DNA from: Misgurnus anguillicaudatus
Taxonomy: Eukaryota; Chordata; Actinopteri; Cypriniformes; Cobitidae
DNA length: 64,000 nt
Assembly (NCBI RefSeq): GCF_027580225.2
Contig: NW_027395277.1
Location: 1,364,001 to 1,428,000 of the forward strand
Reading direction: 5' to 3'
Each line of letters begins with the position of its first letter. Position 1 is the stretch's first letter. Positions 25,450 through 38,694 of the stretch are shown in pieces. The notes below the pieces were generated by a model. It did not search any database. It was not told the origin of the DNA and saw nothing but the letters and a program-made list of their open reading frames with translations. A program made the position numbers and the translations under genes.

Positions 25450-25809
25450 AGAATGTGTTTCTGCTTCATAGGCTGTTAGAAGACCAAATATCTCTTATTG
25501 TTTATTTATTCAATTTTATTAGCTGTGTTTCTGTTCTTAATTTTGTTTTACATTAAAAGTAGTCACTTTCAGTTGGTTATTAGAGATGTTAAGAAAAAAG
25601 GCTTAAGACAAAATTGTTAAACAAATAACATGCAGCCTATTTACAGTATGTCATCTCTGCTTCTTTAGTAGGCTATTTAGTTCTGGATACATTTTTTGGA
25701 GCAAGTCAGAATTATAAAAGCTAAATAAGTGTTTTTACTTCCTTTATGGTTTATGTAATTACATGTATTAGCTTTTTGGTGTTATGCAAAAAAGAAGTTA
25801 TTATACCTA

Positions 25810-25815
25810 AATAAA
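25810..25815 (+). other. Poly(A) signal AATAAA, copy 1
   Basis: AATAAA in the context ttattatacctaaataaaaa, about 360 bp after the stop codon. The same context is found after copies 2 (36592-36597) and 3 (44796-44801), which supports common 3' ends. Confidence 0.65.
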
Positions 25816-25919
25816 AACAAACATGTTTTGGAGTTATTCCTGTTTTTCCTGTCTAGCAGTGATTATTTTTCAGGTCAATTATTAGTAAAATTGACATGTT
25901 TTGTCAAGTATGCAATGCA

Positions 25920-26085
25920 TACTTAAAATGTGACCTCTACATTTAACCAATCCTAGGGAGTAGTGAACACACTGAGCAGTGGCCAGCTATTGAGATTAAG
26001 GTGCCTTGCTCAAGGGCACCACAGTCGCGACCTGCTTGCCGGGAGACTCGCCCGACTCTCTAGTCTAACCCCTAGGCTACGACTA
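25920..26085. repeat. SINE-like fragment
   Basis: Contains gccttgctcaagggcacc and cgcgacctgcttgccgg, wording typical of tRNA-derived SINE tails in teleosts. The ends are not defined. Confidence 0.4.
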
Positions 26086-26106
26086 TTAGAAATGTTGGAC
26101 ACACAT

Positions 26107-26262
26107 GGGTGGTTTCCTGGACGGGGATTAGTTTAAGCCAGGACTAGGCCTTAGTTTAATTAGGAAATAAAACTAGTTAACTAAAAACATTTCTGGTGTA
26201 AATACTGGTGTATTTTTATTTTAGTCTAGGACTAGTTTAATCTCTGTCCGGGAAACCGCCCC
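26107..26262. mobile_element. 156-bp MITE
   Basis: Inverted ends GGGTGGTTTCCTGGACGGGG and ctgtccgggaaaccgcccc, with matching inner words 'aggactagg' and 'ctaggacta'. Confidence 0.8.
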
Positions 26263-26599
26263 AAAGACTTCAGGCACAATTTAACCCCGGTTCACAAACA
26301 ATAGAAAGCAGATGACTCCGGGCCAGATCCGTGCCGGATCCGCACCAGAGCAGCTGACTTTGGCGTTAATCCGGTTCTGATCCGGCCAAAAGTCATCTGG
26401 TGTCTGGAAAGGTTTAAGGCTGGTTCTGAACTAAGACACATATGTTAACGTAGTGACATTTAGTCCATGCTTCTTTTAGCTCTCAGTTTTGGACTACTGA
26501 GTCTTTATCAGAATTACATTTCTAACTGTTTAAATCAACATTAACTAATCTGACATTTTTTATGTAATTTTACAAATTAAAATGTATATATTCATAAAG

Positions 26600-27560
26600 T
26601 TATTCCTTTGGTGACGTAAATTGTGACGTTTTTATATAAACGATATAAAATTAATCAAAATTAATTTGTAAGCACTAAAAAAAGACATACAAAGCTACAC
26701 ATTTGTACATTTCTATTATTGACACGCTTTTAAACAATGGATAAGTTATTTTACAAAAATGTAGGTGGCGCTATGGAAGATCTCCGTAAAGTTAGTCAAG
26801 TTCGGTTGACTGCAGCTGCAAGCACCATCTTAGACACAAAGTTAACCTGTTTCATAAGTCTGTTGGATCATCAAGAGAGTAGTGAAATCAGGTAATATCG
26901 ATGAAGGATGAAAAAGAAAGATTGTTTAACTGATTTGGTTAGATTTACAAGTAGCAACATCGTGTAAAATAAAACCATAGACGGGTGCCCTTATGGGACA
27001 CTGTGGACGGGCGTTTGGATCATTGGATGCGTATTTGTAATTTGTTTATAACAATATAACAATAGTGTGTTATATGTTACGCGAGAATTATTAAATAAGA
27101 AATACATGCAGAAAAGACATTATTTCGCAAATAACAATCGCAAACCGTTATGAAGGTGAAGAGATTTTTGTGGCAACTTTAACCATGTTTCTATACCTTT
27201 TTATATTAACGATATAAAATGAATCAAAATTAATTTTGTAAGCACTAAAAAAAGACCATACAAAGCTATACATTTTTACATTTTTATTATTGACACGTTT
27301 TAAAAAATGTAGGTGGCGCTATGGAAGATCTAACGTGAAGTTAGTCAAGTTCGGTTGCCTGCACCTGCAGGCACCATCTTAGACACAAAGTTAACCTGTT
27401 TCATAAGTCTGTTGGATCATCAAGAGAGTAGTGAAATCAGGTAATATCGATGATGGATGAAAAACAAAGATTGTTTAACTGATTTGGTTAGATTTACAAG
27501 TATAGCAACATCGTGTAAAATAAGTAAAACACAAGACGGGTGCCCTTATGGGACAATCAG
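26600..27560. repeat. Tandem duplication upstream of copy 2
   Basis: Two direct copies, offset by about 571 bp, sharing gtaagcactaaaaaaagac, gtaggtggcgctatggaaga, agttagtcaagttcggttg and ggatcatcaagagagtagtg. A single diverged version lies upstream of copy 1 (about 17540-17830), and the end of it upstream of copy 3 (about 38036-38100). Confidence 0.78.
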
Positions 27561-28106
27561 GCGCGAAGTGCACGTGGGCGTGGCAGGCATTGGATCATTG
27601 AATGCTTATTTGTTCCTTGTTTATAATAATAAAATAATAGTGTATTATATGATAAACGATCATTATTTCATAAGAAATACATGCAGAAAATACATTATCA
27701 CGCAATGCAAATATTGCAATAACAATCGCGAATCGTTGGTGAAGATATTTTTGTGGCAACTTTAACCAATTACCGTATGTTTCTCAAAAACATTAAAAGT
27801 TGAAAAGATATCATCTGTGAAAGCATTATCTACGAAACGAATTCTGAAATGAATTTGTTTAGTTTGGATGAATATTTATTAATTAATTTGAAAAATATTA
27901 ATAAATATTTGATGGTTAAGAATAGACGCATGTAGATATCATATTGAGTGATTTCTAGTTAGGCATGGAGGAGAACACCCTCAAAGCTTCAGCCATTACA
28001 CGTGTAGTGATGCAGGCTTTCATTTGGATTATTTTTTATTTCTATGTTCATATAATTTATTAAGAAATGTCAGGATGTTTTTGATTAGAAATTACTTCAC
28101 GTTAAT

Positions 28107-28118
28107 ACTTTAACTTTC
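28107..28118. promoter_or_regulatory. ISRE-like motif upstream of copy 2 (degenerate)
   Basis: ACTTTAACTTTC, reverse GAAAGTTAAAGT: one change from the GAAANNGAAA core. It sits in the same sequence context as the perfect match upstream of copy 3 (followed by gaaaa...ttgtttacaaac). Confidence 0.3.
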
Positions 28119-28180
28119 GAAAAGAACTGATTGTTTACAAACTTGTTTCACAGGATATATATATATATATATATATATAT

Positions 28181-29486
28181 TAGGGCTGTCAATAGATTAA
28201 AAAAATTAATCTAGATTAATCGCATGATTTCATGAGTTAACTGCGATTAATCGCAAATTAATCGCACATTTTTATCCATTCTAAATTTACCCTAATTTAA
28301 CACTTTTCAGGTTTTTAATATTCTAATCATATATACATATATAGATGCTTTATGCAAATGTATGTTAACAACAGCCTGTTTACATTTTAACAGAATCACC
28401 AGCCATTGTTTTGTATATGAATTTTCCTTTCAGAAGATTTTTCTTTCTCCATTTTTGTTTGCTGCTGCATCATTTGTGACATGTGCTGGCAAATTGAGTC
28501 GGAATTAGCAAATTTAAAAAAAAAAAGTTGTTCATATTTTGACATTCTCTATTAAAACATAGAACAATGCATGATTTGTTGAAATATAACAAAATATGAC
28601 AGAACTACACGTGTTTGAAGTTGAAAGAGTCAAATTAACACAAACATTTCCACATCCATACATTAAATTACCACATCAATACCTTAAAATCACTTGTAAA
28701 ACTAATAGATTTAGCACACACAAAGCAAAAACATCATCAATGTATGTTCAACTTTTTTTCCTTTTGTTTGATTGACATTGAGACAGACTGCTTAAAATGT
28801 AAGTGATCTAATATAATGTTACACATCAGATAGTTTTACCCAACAGTTAACCAAACATTTACTTAAAACATAACAGATTATAGAGCCTACCTGCGTGAAT
28901 TCTTATCAAAACAGATATTTGTAAAACTGTAATTTTGTGTAGATGTCTATATATCCGGGTCGCGCACTCGCGCGTATGTGTGCACGCGCTTCAGATATCA
29001 GTCAGTCAGCGTGAGGGGATCGCTTTTGAGTCTTGTCGCTCTTAATAACTCTTTAACATTAATCAGGTACCGAACTTTATCTCTCTTAATGACTCTTTTA
29101 ACATCAAGCAAGTCCTGCAGTCTATTTTATAAGTCATGCATAAAAGCGAAACCAAAATGAATTGAGACGCATTTTTGTATTAGATTAAGCATTAGGAGGA
29201 CGGTAACGTTACACCTCTCAGACGTATAAATAAAGATCATATCAGATGTCCAACGAGCATTTAGAGCATTGGATTTGGTAGACGATTTGCTTAATGTTCT
29301 TATTTCTATGAAAACCTTTTACTCATTTAGAGAGAGTCACATTTGTCTGCGTCTCTGTTCATTCAACTATGGGCTGGACCAAGGGTCAAACAGAAATTGC
29401 GCGTTGCGTTAATCTCCGTTAATAAAATTAGTGGCGTTAAAATGAATTTGCGTTAACGCGTTATTAACGCGTTAATTTTGACAGCC

Positions 29487-29489
<3 letters not shown>
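28181..29489. mobile_element. 1.3-kb hAT-like non-autonomous element
   Basis: Ends TAGGGCTGTCAA and ttgacagccctA. Both flanks read ATATATAT, compatible with an 8-bp duplication but ambiguous because the target is a (TA)n tract. Contains 'gattaatcgca' words near the left end and 'gcgttaacgcg' words near the right. No transposase frame. Confidence 0.82.
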
Positions 29490-29534
<45 letters not shown>

Positions 29535-29669
29535 TTATTTTCCATCTGAAATCAAACATATTCTCAAACTGCAACCTGTGTGTCATGTGAAAGTACACTT
29601 TGTACAGCAACTGTAAATCAGTTTGTATATAAACTCCAGTAATCTGTAATTTCCTTTAATAGAGTCAGA

Positions 29670-32600
29670 ATGATGCATTGCTGTGGACTCGTGACTAAAC
29701 AAAAGCTGCCAGGTCTCACCTGTTTATTACCTTGTCATTAATTACAACTTTAAATGAAACTTTAATTTATTTCACTTTTTAGTTACTTGCAAAAAATTTT
29801 ACATGTAGTGTTTAAATGCATATACTTAAATATTAGACTGTATGTAGATAAATAGACAGTTAACGTATGTTGTTCGGTTTGTTTACTGATCAGTTCCACT
29901 GAAGAGCATCAGAGTTGAGGTGCAGGTGAAGAGTCATGTAGCTACAGTCACCTCCACTCTGCAGTATGTGAATGAGGAAGAGCGCCACCTGGAGGCCTTG
30001 TTTGTGTTTCCTCTGCCTGCTGATGCTGCTGTCTGTCACTTCAGTGCCAAGATCGGAGATCAGGAGATTGTAGCAGAGGTTCAGGATAGAGAAACCGTGA
30101 GTCTTGCATCCTTCAAAATGCAGTATATATGAAGAGTTTGGTTCCAAAACGCAATAAACGCCATTTTTGAAAAAAATGAGTTACTGCCAAAATCAGTATT
30201 ATATCAGGTCAGTAGTTAAAAGTAAATTCTTAATTTTACGCAAAATCCAATATCCGCCGTGTTATTCTGTCATCTTTTCTCCCTTTTTTCCCAAAATGCG
30301 ACAAACGCCACTCCCACTTTTTTACAGAACGCAATAACTCCATTTCTGATATTACAGCCCACCGTTCACGCAATGTAAACAAACAATGGCGGACGCGCGT
30401 AGTCCACGGAGTCCTGGTTTTCCTCATCTACTTTGTACTACGTGATCAACAAACAAAACAAAATAATACTTTAATTGCATCGCTAAACCTGTGATGGTTT
30501 TCTGTGATGGGAAAGAAACGTAAGCCATCAGCATCTAACAATTTCCCTGAGAGGCACTCGGGAGACGGGTGCTTGTTCTCCCGACAGCATCAAGCTTCTC
30601 ATGCTAACACATTGACCCCAGAGGATCTTATGAAAAACTTTCCATAATTTTACTCAAAGTCAACGAAAATCGAGCAGGACCAAAAACATTTTACAGTCGA
30701 TCGCTGTGAAAGACGTTAAGCGAAGACGTCAAGTAACCGCAATGACAGTGATCTTAATATGACAAAGTAAGTGTTTTGATTAATGACATTAATGTTTATA
30801 TTTTTAATTAGTGTGTACAACTGTTCAACTAAATGAATATAACATGGCAAAGATGAATGCACATTTATATAGGCTATTGATTCAATAGATTTATAGCATT
30901 TTGAATAAAAACTTGTCATGGATTTATTGCATTTTGTGGAAAAAATAATCCGTTTTTATAATAAATCTTTGAAAATCAACTTATGGATTTGAATTTTTTA
31001 TGTTTTTATAACCTAAAGATGCTGTGTGAAAGTTTGTAACAGAAAATAGTTGTTTTCATCTTGTCACTTTCTTGGTATAGAAAACACGTTTTTACCAAAA
31101 TTTGTCAAAATGGATTTATTGCGTTTTGGAACCAAACTCTTCATATGATGAATATGTGCTTTGACTGCACAACTGAATTTTTTACATTTATATTTAGTGC
31201 TTGTCATTAAGTGTAAACTCTCTCTTTATTGCAGGCGAGGGATCAGTATGATGATGCTGTGAGTTCGGGTTGGCGGGCATTTCTGTTGGAAGAGAGTGAA
31301 GAAAGTTGTGATGTGTTCAGACTGAGTGTTGGGTGTCTGTCACCGGGTCAGAACGCTGACATCACCATCACATACATCACTGAGCTCTCTGTGCAGGCCG
31401 ACCACTCGCTGCGCTTCTGTCTGCCTGCTGTACTCAACCCCAGATACGCACCAGCAGGTACTGCACTTCAACAGCTGTCGACACTTTACAGTAATACTGC
31501 ACATTTACAGTAACACACAAGATTTACAGTAATATGGCACATTTAGAGTAACACACAATATTTACAGTATGCACCACATATACAGTAATACCACACATTT
31601 ACAGTAACACACCAGATTCACAGTAATAAGTGAGATTAAAGATTGTTTTTATAACACACTCTCGGTGTCGTCCTCAGGTTCAGATGCTGGAATAGTTTCA
31701 GAGATTTCGTCATGTGACTCTGTTCCCTACACTTTGACTCTTAGTGTTCATGTGAGCTCTCCAAACCCCATCTCCAAACTAGAGTCCAACTGTACTCTGG
31801 ATCCTCTTGTGTTCCTCAACTCTGATCACACTCAGGCAACGGTACTGTGAAATTGTGTGTTTAATACAGTTGTTTGGTTTGTGTTGTCATAGAAAGCCTG
31901 TATTGATGTGTTTGTTTATTTGTGTTGTAGGTGAATCTGAGTTCTGGTCACAAGTTTGATAAAGATGTTGAGTTGTTTCTGTACTATCAGAATACCCATC
32001 AGCCCACTGCTATAGTGGAGGCAGGAGTGACCACTGCAAAACCAGGTACAGACTACAGTACACCTGAACTTAACCAGTTTGATATTTGAAGAGGCACAAA
32101 AACATTTTTGTCTCTATTTCAGGTTCTCTGATGAGTGGCCCAGTGGTGATGATGAGTTTGTACCCTGAATTCCCAAAGGAAGTGATGTCATCATTAGCAA
32201 CTCAAGGCGAGTTTATTTTTGTGATGGACAGATCAGGCAGTATGGACTGTATGATGCATTATGGGAAAGGAGCAAAGACGCGCATACAAAGTGCAAAGGT
32301 ACGAATAAGGATTTTAAAAATGCTTTGGTGCTAAGATATAGATTTTTTTAATGTATAATATGAGACACATGTCTGTCTGTCTGTCCGTCTATAGGCAACT
32401 CTGATCCTGCTGTTGAAGAGTCTGCCCATGGGCTGTTACTTCAATATCTATGGATTTGGCTCTCGTTTTGAGTGCTTCTCATCGTAACTAGATCTTCAGT
32501 ATTATACATTTTTTTTATTAATCAGCTCTAAAACATGTGCAAGGGTATTAATGTTTCTGACATTGCAGTCGGAGTGTTGTGTACAATGAGGACACAATGG

Positions 32601-35600
32601 TACAGGCACTGAAGACAGTCAATGAAATGACAGCAAACATGGGCGGCACAGAGATTTTACTGCCTCTCAAACACATCTACAGACAACCCTGTTACCCTGA
32701 ACACCCCAGACAGGTGCCTCACATTAAAATAAATCAATTCATACAGAAAAACAAACCTGAAGCATTTAATGTGTTTTCAGTCTGGTTTCTTCAGAATGTA
32801 TGAGGCTTTGCACACTTTATAAACTGTTTAGATGTTTAAGATATTTTCTCTCTGCAGTTGTTTGTCTTCACTGATGGAGAGGTGGAGAACACAAAAGAGG
32901 TTCTGGATCTTGTGAGAGGCCATGCTCACTCTCACAGGTACAGTTCTCTGTTGTTTAGTGTTTATATAACCTTGGTCTAATGAAAGATTGATTAGAAGTC
33001 AATTAGTATTAATGATTTGATCACTACTGAATCCTATCTTCAGGTGTTTCTCATTCGGGATTGGTCAGGGTGCAAGTACCGCCCTCATCACAGGAATGGC
33101 CAGAGAGGGATCTGGACACGCCCAGTTCATCACAGGCACAGACCGCATGCAACCCAAAGTGAGACTATGGATGAGTTTTAGTTTGAAACAAGAGATGATG
33201 TAAATGTAGAGGGTTTGAATCTGTATGACATTGTTTTATTTCTCTTCAAATGTTATCAGGTGATGGAGTCTCTCAGGTTTGCTCTTCAGCCTGCAGTGAA
33301 CAAGATCTCAGTACAGTGGAAAGTACCAGATGGCATTACTGTTGACACGCTTTCTCCACCCATCAATGTGATCTTCCAGGGTCAAAGGTCACTTATTTAT
33401 GCCCAACTTAAAGGACAGGTTAGAACTTTCAGCTTGAGGTCTTCTGCTCATGGGTTTGTACAGGACTGGAGATAAATTGTTTTTATTTCATTTCTGTGTG
33501 ATAGAGTTCAGAAAGCTCTGAAGGATCAGTGATAGTTCAATACAACCTGAAAGATCAACCAGTGACAAACCAGCTTCACTTCTGCCTTAAACCAACTGAG
33601 GACACTGGGTAACATAAACAAAGCACAGATTCATCCTGATTCAGACTCATTCAACAACACTCAGATTCATTAAACTTTTAGTTGATGTTTCTGCAGGTTG
33701 TCCATCCATCGACTGGCGGCCCGCTCTCTGATCCGCTGTCTGGAGCAGTTAGAGAGGACAGATGGTTTATGGCTGAATATGGAGGATCTCAGGAGGAGGA
33801 TGGTGGAGATCAGTGTTGAAGCAGGAGTGAGCAGTGTTCATACAGCCTTCATTGCCATTAATAAACACAACAGAGAGGCTGTGAAAGGACCTCTAATACA
33901 GAGAAGAGTACCAACACAAGGTTTGTCATCTTATTGTTTGTGTCTGCATTTGTCAGTTTCTTTAAAATGTGTTCATAATTATATCAACCTCCTTTCTTTA
34001 ACTCTTTCTCCGCCAGCGTTTTTTTTTTTTTTTTTTTAGAAAAGTTGCCAGCCACCACCAGCATTTCTTATGATTTTCACAAAAGTTTAATGCCTTCCAG
34101 AAATGTTCTTCTTTAAATATATAAATATATCAAATGAAAGAAGAGACCCTCTGCTTTAAAAAAAAAAAACTATCTTCATTTGTTCTCTTTTGATCACCTC
34201 TCAAATATGGGTAGGTTTCTTCAAAAATACCACATTCTGAAGTAATTGCATTTTTATGAAGAACTTTTTATAGATATCAGATTCCATGATCAAAACATCC
34301 CATGAGTTTTTACTGTTTGGCCTGGGATGCCTCCTGGTTTTAAAAGTTGTGGCGTGAAATTCGGAAGTTAAAATTTTTCAACTCGGACGTCAGCCGCAAA
34401 TTCACGTGAACCGCAAAATGCACAAAAAGCACCATTCGCGCGTACTGCGCACAACCCTCAATTCGCGCGAGCTAGACATTGACTTAACATTGAAATCACT
34501 TGCGCTTCACACCTCTACCGCGTTGGTGTAAACGCAGCATAAGAGCGCCACCTGGTGGATAATAGCGGAAATATGGATTGCCATAAAAACTCGTCATTGG
34601 CAGGGAAGACTTAAACAAAGTATTAAATTATATCCTTGCTCTTCCTAAATCCGTTTCATGGGGGCCATGTTAGTGAAGCTTCAATACCACATCCATCCAT
34701 CAAAGTAATTTATACGACTGCAGTTGATTAATGTTTGTTTAAGTGATAGTTAAATTTAAATTTAAATTACCACATGATTTACTCCGCCTCAAGCCATCTG
34801 AGAAACTCATCATCATTTTCTTCATCCATCATATCTTTTTAGTAAATGTCCTGGCTTCTCCAAGCTTTATAACGGTAGAAAATAGGGCCCATGACTTTCA
34901 TGCCACAAAAAGTGCATTCATCCTTCACAGAAGTAATCCACGCGGCTTCAGGGGGTTAATAAAGACCTTCCTAGGGTAATTGATGGAATTTTTGTAAGAA
35001 AAATGTCAATATTTAAAACTTTATAAACTATAATAAATAGCTTCCGTTAGCGGTGTGTTTTTTAGTTGTAATGATTGAGTTTGCATGACATGAATTTGAT
35101 TCCTAGTTTGAAAGGTTTTTAGTTTTGAATGGAGACATTTTTACCTTTTCTAAATAACTTTTTTTTTACATTTGATGTGTTCAGATTTTTAAAATGTGAA
35201 ATTTTATTCTGTTTTAGAGATGCTACCTCATTTCTTTCTTCCAAGTAAGTCCTCTTGCACTCTTTGTATCATAGATATTATTTTCTGTTTGTATGTTAAC
35301 TATATTAATATGTGAAATTCAATGCTGTTTCAGTGCAGCGTGGTGGAGGACTAGGCCCGCCACCTTGTAAGACAAATAATATACATTCTTTTCAATCTCT
35401 TATGTGTCATTGTTTTAGTTTGAGTGATAAAGGGGGTTTGAATAGGGGTTTTTGTTACTGTACGAATATATGTATTTTTGTTTCTATGCTAGTGTTTGAA
35501 ATGATGGTGTATCATTCTGCAAATAGTAAAAGAACGTGAATTTACAAAAAGATTTGTTTATGTTTGTGAATGTGTACTGTGTGTTTTATTCAGATTCTGT

Positions 35601-36308
35601 AGAACAAGCTTTAGCTGAAGCGGAGGATATTGATGATTGTGATGTGGAATTAGAGGAAAAGCCAAGACGTAGTCGTGGACGCAAGAGGAAGTCCGATTCT
35701 GCTTCATCACAATCAAGTATGTTTTGATGAAATAGTGTATATTTAACTGTATACACACTCCTTAAATTGCATCTTTGTGTGTGTTCACCAGAATCTAAGC
35801 CTCAGATGGGCTCTTCACTCCAGCTTATTACTTTACAAAAGGCTTCAGGCTGCTGGGAACTGAACGCTGCTTTGGCTCAAGTGTTTGGAAAGACTGAAGA
35901 TGAGCTGACCAATCAGAAACCAGCACAGGTGTGACATATGATTCAACATGATGAAATAATGAAAGATGATAATAAATGCATGTGTACGGTGTGTGTATTT
36001 GTGTACAGGTGGATGGGTCAGTGTGGGCCACTCTTCTGTCTCTCATCTGGTTATACGGCTATAAAATACAGCAACAGATTGAGTGGCAGTTTGTGGCCAT
36101 GAAGGCGGCGTCATGGATCGGCTCTCAGAACGGTGAGATCTCCAAACCAGACGACATTCATCAGCAAATAAAGAGACATTTGGTCAAGTATTAAACTAAA
36201 TTGATGTGTGTGTTTGTGTGTGTTTCAGTGGTCAGTCTGTCTCAGTGTGTGTGTGATGGGAATCATCTACTGGGATGTCAAGTGAAAGAAGAAACTTTGG
36301 GAATCTGA
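29670..36308 (+). CDS. vwa5a: VWA5A-like protein, tandem copy 2
   Basis: Second paralogue. Exons: 29670-29712, 29894-30096, 31235-31457, 31678-31841, 31931-32045, 32123-32298, 32395-32483, 32569-32713, 32858-32937, 33044-33158, 33260-33418, 33505-33608, 33697-33920, 35218-35244, 35334-35366, 35594-35716, 35792-35928, 36009-36132, 36229-36308, giving about 787 residues. Same architecture as copy 1: VIT, VWA with MIDAS DRSGSMDC at about residue 285 and FTDGE near 392, variable linker, then C-terminal domain. Start MMHCCGLVTKQ. Exon 7 is one codon shorter than in copies 1 and 3. The linker micro-exons encode EMLPHFFLP and QRGGGLGPPP, followed by an acidic then basic exon. Intron 2 carries a 1-kb transposon and intron 13 a 617-bp MITE. 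All frames are intact. Confidence 0.9.
30131..31142. mobile_element. 1.0-kb element in intron 2 of copy 2
   Basis: Terminal inverted repeats GAAGAGTTTGGTTCCAAAAC and gttttggaaccaaactcttc continue inward with gcaataaa/tttattgc. Copies 1 and 3 show the empty site (atatatgatgaata and atatatgacgaata). The insertion is therefore specific to copy 2 and duplicates about four bases (ATAT). Confidence 0.86.
31485..31630. repeat. Minisatellite in intron 3, copy 2
   Basis: Short version of the 'cacatttacagtaacacac' minisatellite found in intron 3 of all copies. Confidence 0.82.
33998..34614. mobile_element. 617-bp MITE in copy 2 intron 13
   Basis: Begins TTAACTCTTTCTCCGCCAGC and ends cattggcagggaagacttaa, imperfect inverted termini. 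Internally shared with the element at 42988-43477 (ttgccagcca, gattttcacaaaagtttaat, accctctgcttt). Confidence 0.76.
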
Positions 36309-36591
36309 AGACTCAATGTTTCTACTTCATGGGCTTTTTAACCTCAAAAGTGTTAATTTTTCAGTTCATATTAGAGATGTTAAGCACTGTAACAAAACAG
36401 TTTGTAAACACAGCGACTTGCAGCCCATTTGTCATATCTGCTTCTTTAGCTCTTGGTGTCGGATATTTTTTGGGAAGGAGTAAATTACCTGCATTATAAA
36501 AGCTAAATGATGCTCAGTGTTTTTACTTTCTTTTATAGTTAAATTATTAGTTGTGTTTTTGGTGTTCTGAAAAGAAAAGTCATTATACCTA

Positions 36592-36597
36592 AATAAA
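36592..36597 (+). other. Poly(A) signal AATAAA, copy 2
   Basis: Same cattatacctaaataaaaa context as in copies 1 and 3, about 285 bp after the stop codon. Confidence 0.65.
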
Positions 36598-37731
36598 AAA
36601 ACATGTTTGGACCTATTCCTGTAATTCTTGCCTAGCAATGATTTTTTTACTTAACTGTAAAACAAATCTGTTAACACGCCGGAAAGCATACGATTCAGGA
36701 CCTAATCTGCACCAAAGTCAGCAGATGCGGATCCGGCCCGGAGTCGTCTGCTGTCTGGGACGGTGACATTTTGTCCATGTACATCATTTCTTATTTTTTT
36801 TGGGGTAAACCAATCACCTGAATAATTAAAGTTAAGTGACATCAGAGACAACACAGCCATGCCACAATGTGACGTCGGAGTGACATGTTTTTTCATGTAA
36901 TTTTTGGACATCCATCGAAGGGTTTGTTTTGTAATGCCAAGTGACGTCTTTTTTGACGTCTACTATTCAAGTCTGTGGGACCTCCGTGTAAGGGTATAAA
37001 GTGAAAGAGACATGATTGTCTCTGCATTTCACCCATTCACTTTTTAACCAATCACCATTACATCAGTCTGAAGTGACCTTATAGACTTTTTACAATAAAT
37101 TTGTAAATTTGTGGGGGTTTTTTTCATGTTAAATTGTTAGGATGGTCATATACTTTTAATATAACGAACTAATTACAGATTTTTTTAATTGTAAATTTAG
37201 TTGAATTTGTATGTAATTCAAGAAAACCAAACAAATACTGTATAAATAATATAGGCTATTCATATGTGTTTTTCATGTTGATACAACAATGTTGATATTT
37301 GTAATTAAACACATATAGGCCTAATCATGATATATATAGGCCTGTCATAGACATCCAAAAAATTACCCAGTTCAAAGGTCATTTGTTGACCGTAAATATG
37401 ATGTCCAAGTAGGGTCATGTTTGGACGTCCAAATAGTGGACCTAGTTTGGATGTCGAATAGATGTCCAGAAATGGTCATGGACTGACGGACACAATTTAC
37501 TTTTCAAATTAACATGAACTAATCTGATCTGAAATTCTTTAATTTGAAATGTAATTGGCAATATTATAAATTAAATTAAAATTAAATTAGTGTACCATAC
37601 AATAAGAAGCCATAAAAGGTGTATAACGGTTTTTTACATTATCCACCAGCTTTATACATTATGTGACTAAAACATATTGAATGCTCAAACGATTTTCTCT
37701 TTTAGCATGTATTTCTCTGAACAATTACTTA

Positions 37732-37860
37732 CCTTGCTGAAAAAAACAGCATACCAACAAAACCAGCATAGGCCTATGTTTTGGTGCTGGTTTGCAAGTG
37801 ACCACCAGCTAGACCAGCATAATTCCCATGCTGGTTTGATGCTGTTTTTTTTCAGCAGGG
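37732..37860. mobile_element. 129-bp foldback MITE
   Basis: Ends ccttgctgaaaaaaacagca and tttcagcaggg. Internally shortened relative of 18245-18481, with ccagctagaccagcataatt shared. Confidence 0.78.
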
Positions 37861-38694
37861 TAGATTTTCTTTATACGTTTTATATAAGGATAGATAGATT
37901 ACCTTCAGTTATATTGTATTCTTTATCCTGACGACTGACAGTAAATAGAGTCGAAGAGACGATTCTATCGACTTCAAAGTGGGAGTCGACTCCAAAAGAG
38001 TCGGTTAAAACGACGGAATCGTACATCCCTAGTTTGTCGCCGGATCATCAGGTAATTCCGATTAGGGCTGAAAAACAAAGATTGTTTTGCTGACTTTGTT
38101 ACATTTACATTAAATTTAAAGCGGGGAAAGTTTACTTGCTGGTGAAAGTAAAAAATAGGGGTGAATTGCGGCAAACAGGTGGGAACTGCACGTGGCCGTG
38201 TATTTGGATCATAAGTGTTTTTCTTCGTTAATAATATTAGTAGTTTATTATAAAATTTGTAAAACGAAAATCACTAAGAAAATAAATGTAGAAAAGGAAG
38301 TGACATACAGCATAAAATATTGCAATACCTTAATCGTAATTAGTTGGATGGTGAAGAGATTTTTGTTTCTCAAAAATATCAAACGTTTATAGATATAAGC
38401 TTAATCTATGAAAAATAATTTAAAACACGTTTATGGTAGTATTTCTAATTTCGGTACAGGATTGATAACGGAATTCTAGTCAGGCATGGAGGAGAACACC
38501 CTCAAATCTGCAGCTATTGAACGTAGTGGCGCGCAGGCTGTATTCTTCTGGATTATGTTGTGTATTTTTACATGCTAACTTCTAAGGATATGTTCACGTT
38601 AATAATTAGAAATTCATCAGATTTTCTTGATTTTTTTCGCTTGCTGTCGTCCGTTGACCAGTGAAGGGTTTTAAAGGCAGGGGGTGTGTCCGCT

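Larger units (their letters stand above)
25450..29669. other. Spacer between copies 1 and 2
   Basis: Holds the copy 1 3' UTR with a poly(A) signal, a SINE-like patch (about 25920-26085), a MITE (26107-26262), a tandem duplication of the copy 2 upstream block (26600-27560), a hAT-type element (28181-29489) between (TA)n tracts, and the copy 2 leader. The word ggcatggaggagaacaccct at 27962 recurs upstream of copy 3. No other gene was recognised. Confidence 0.65.
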
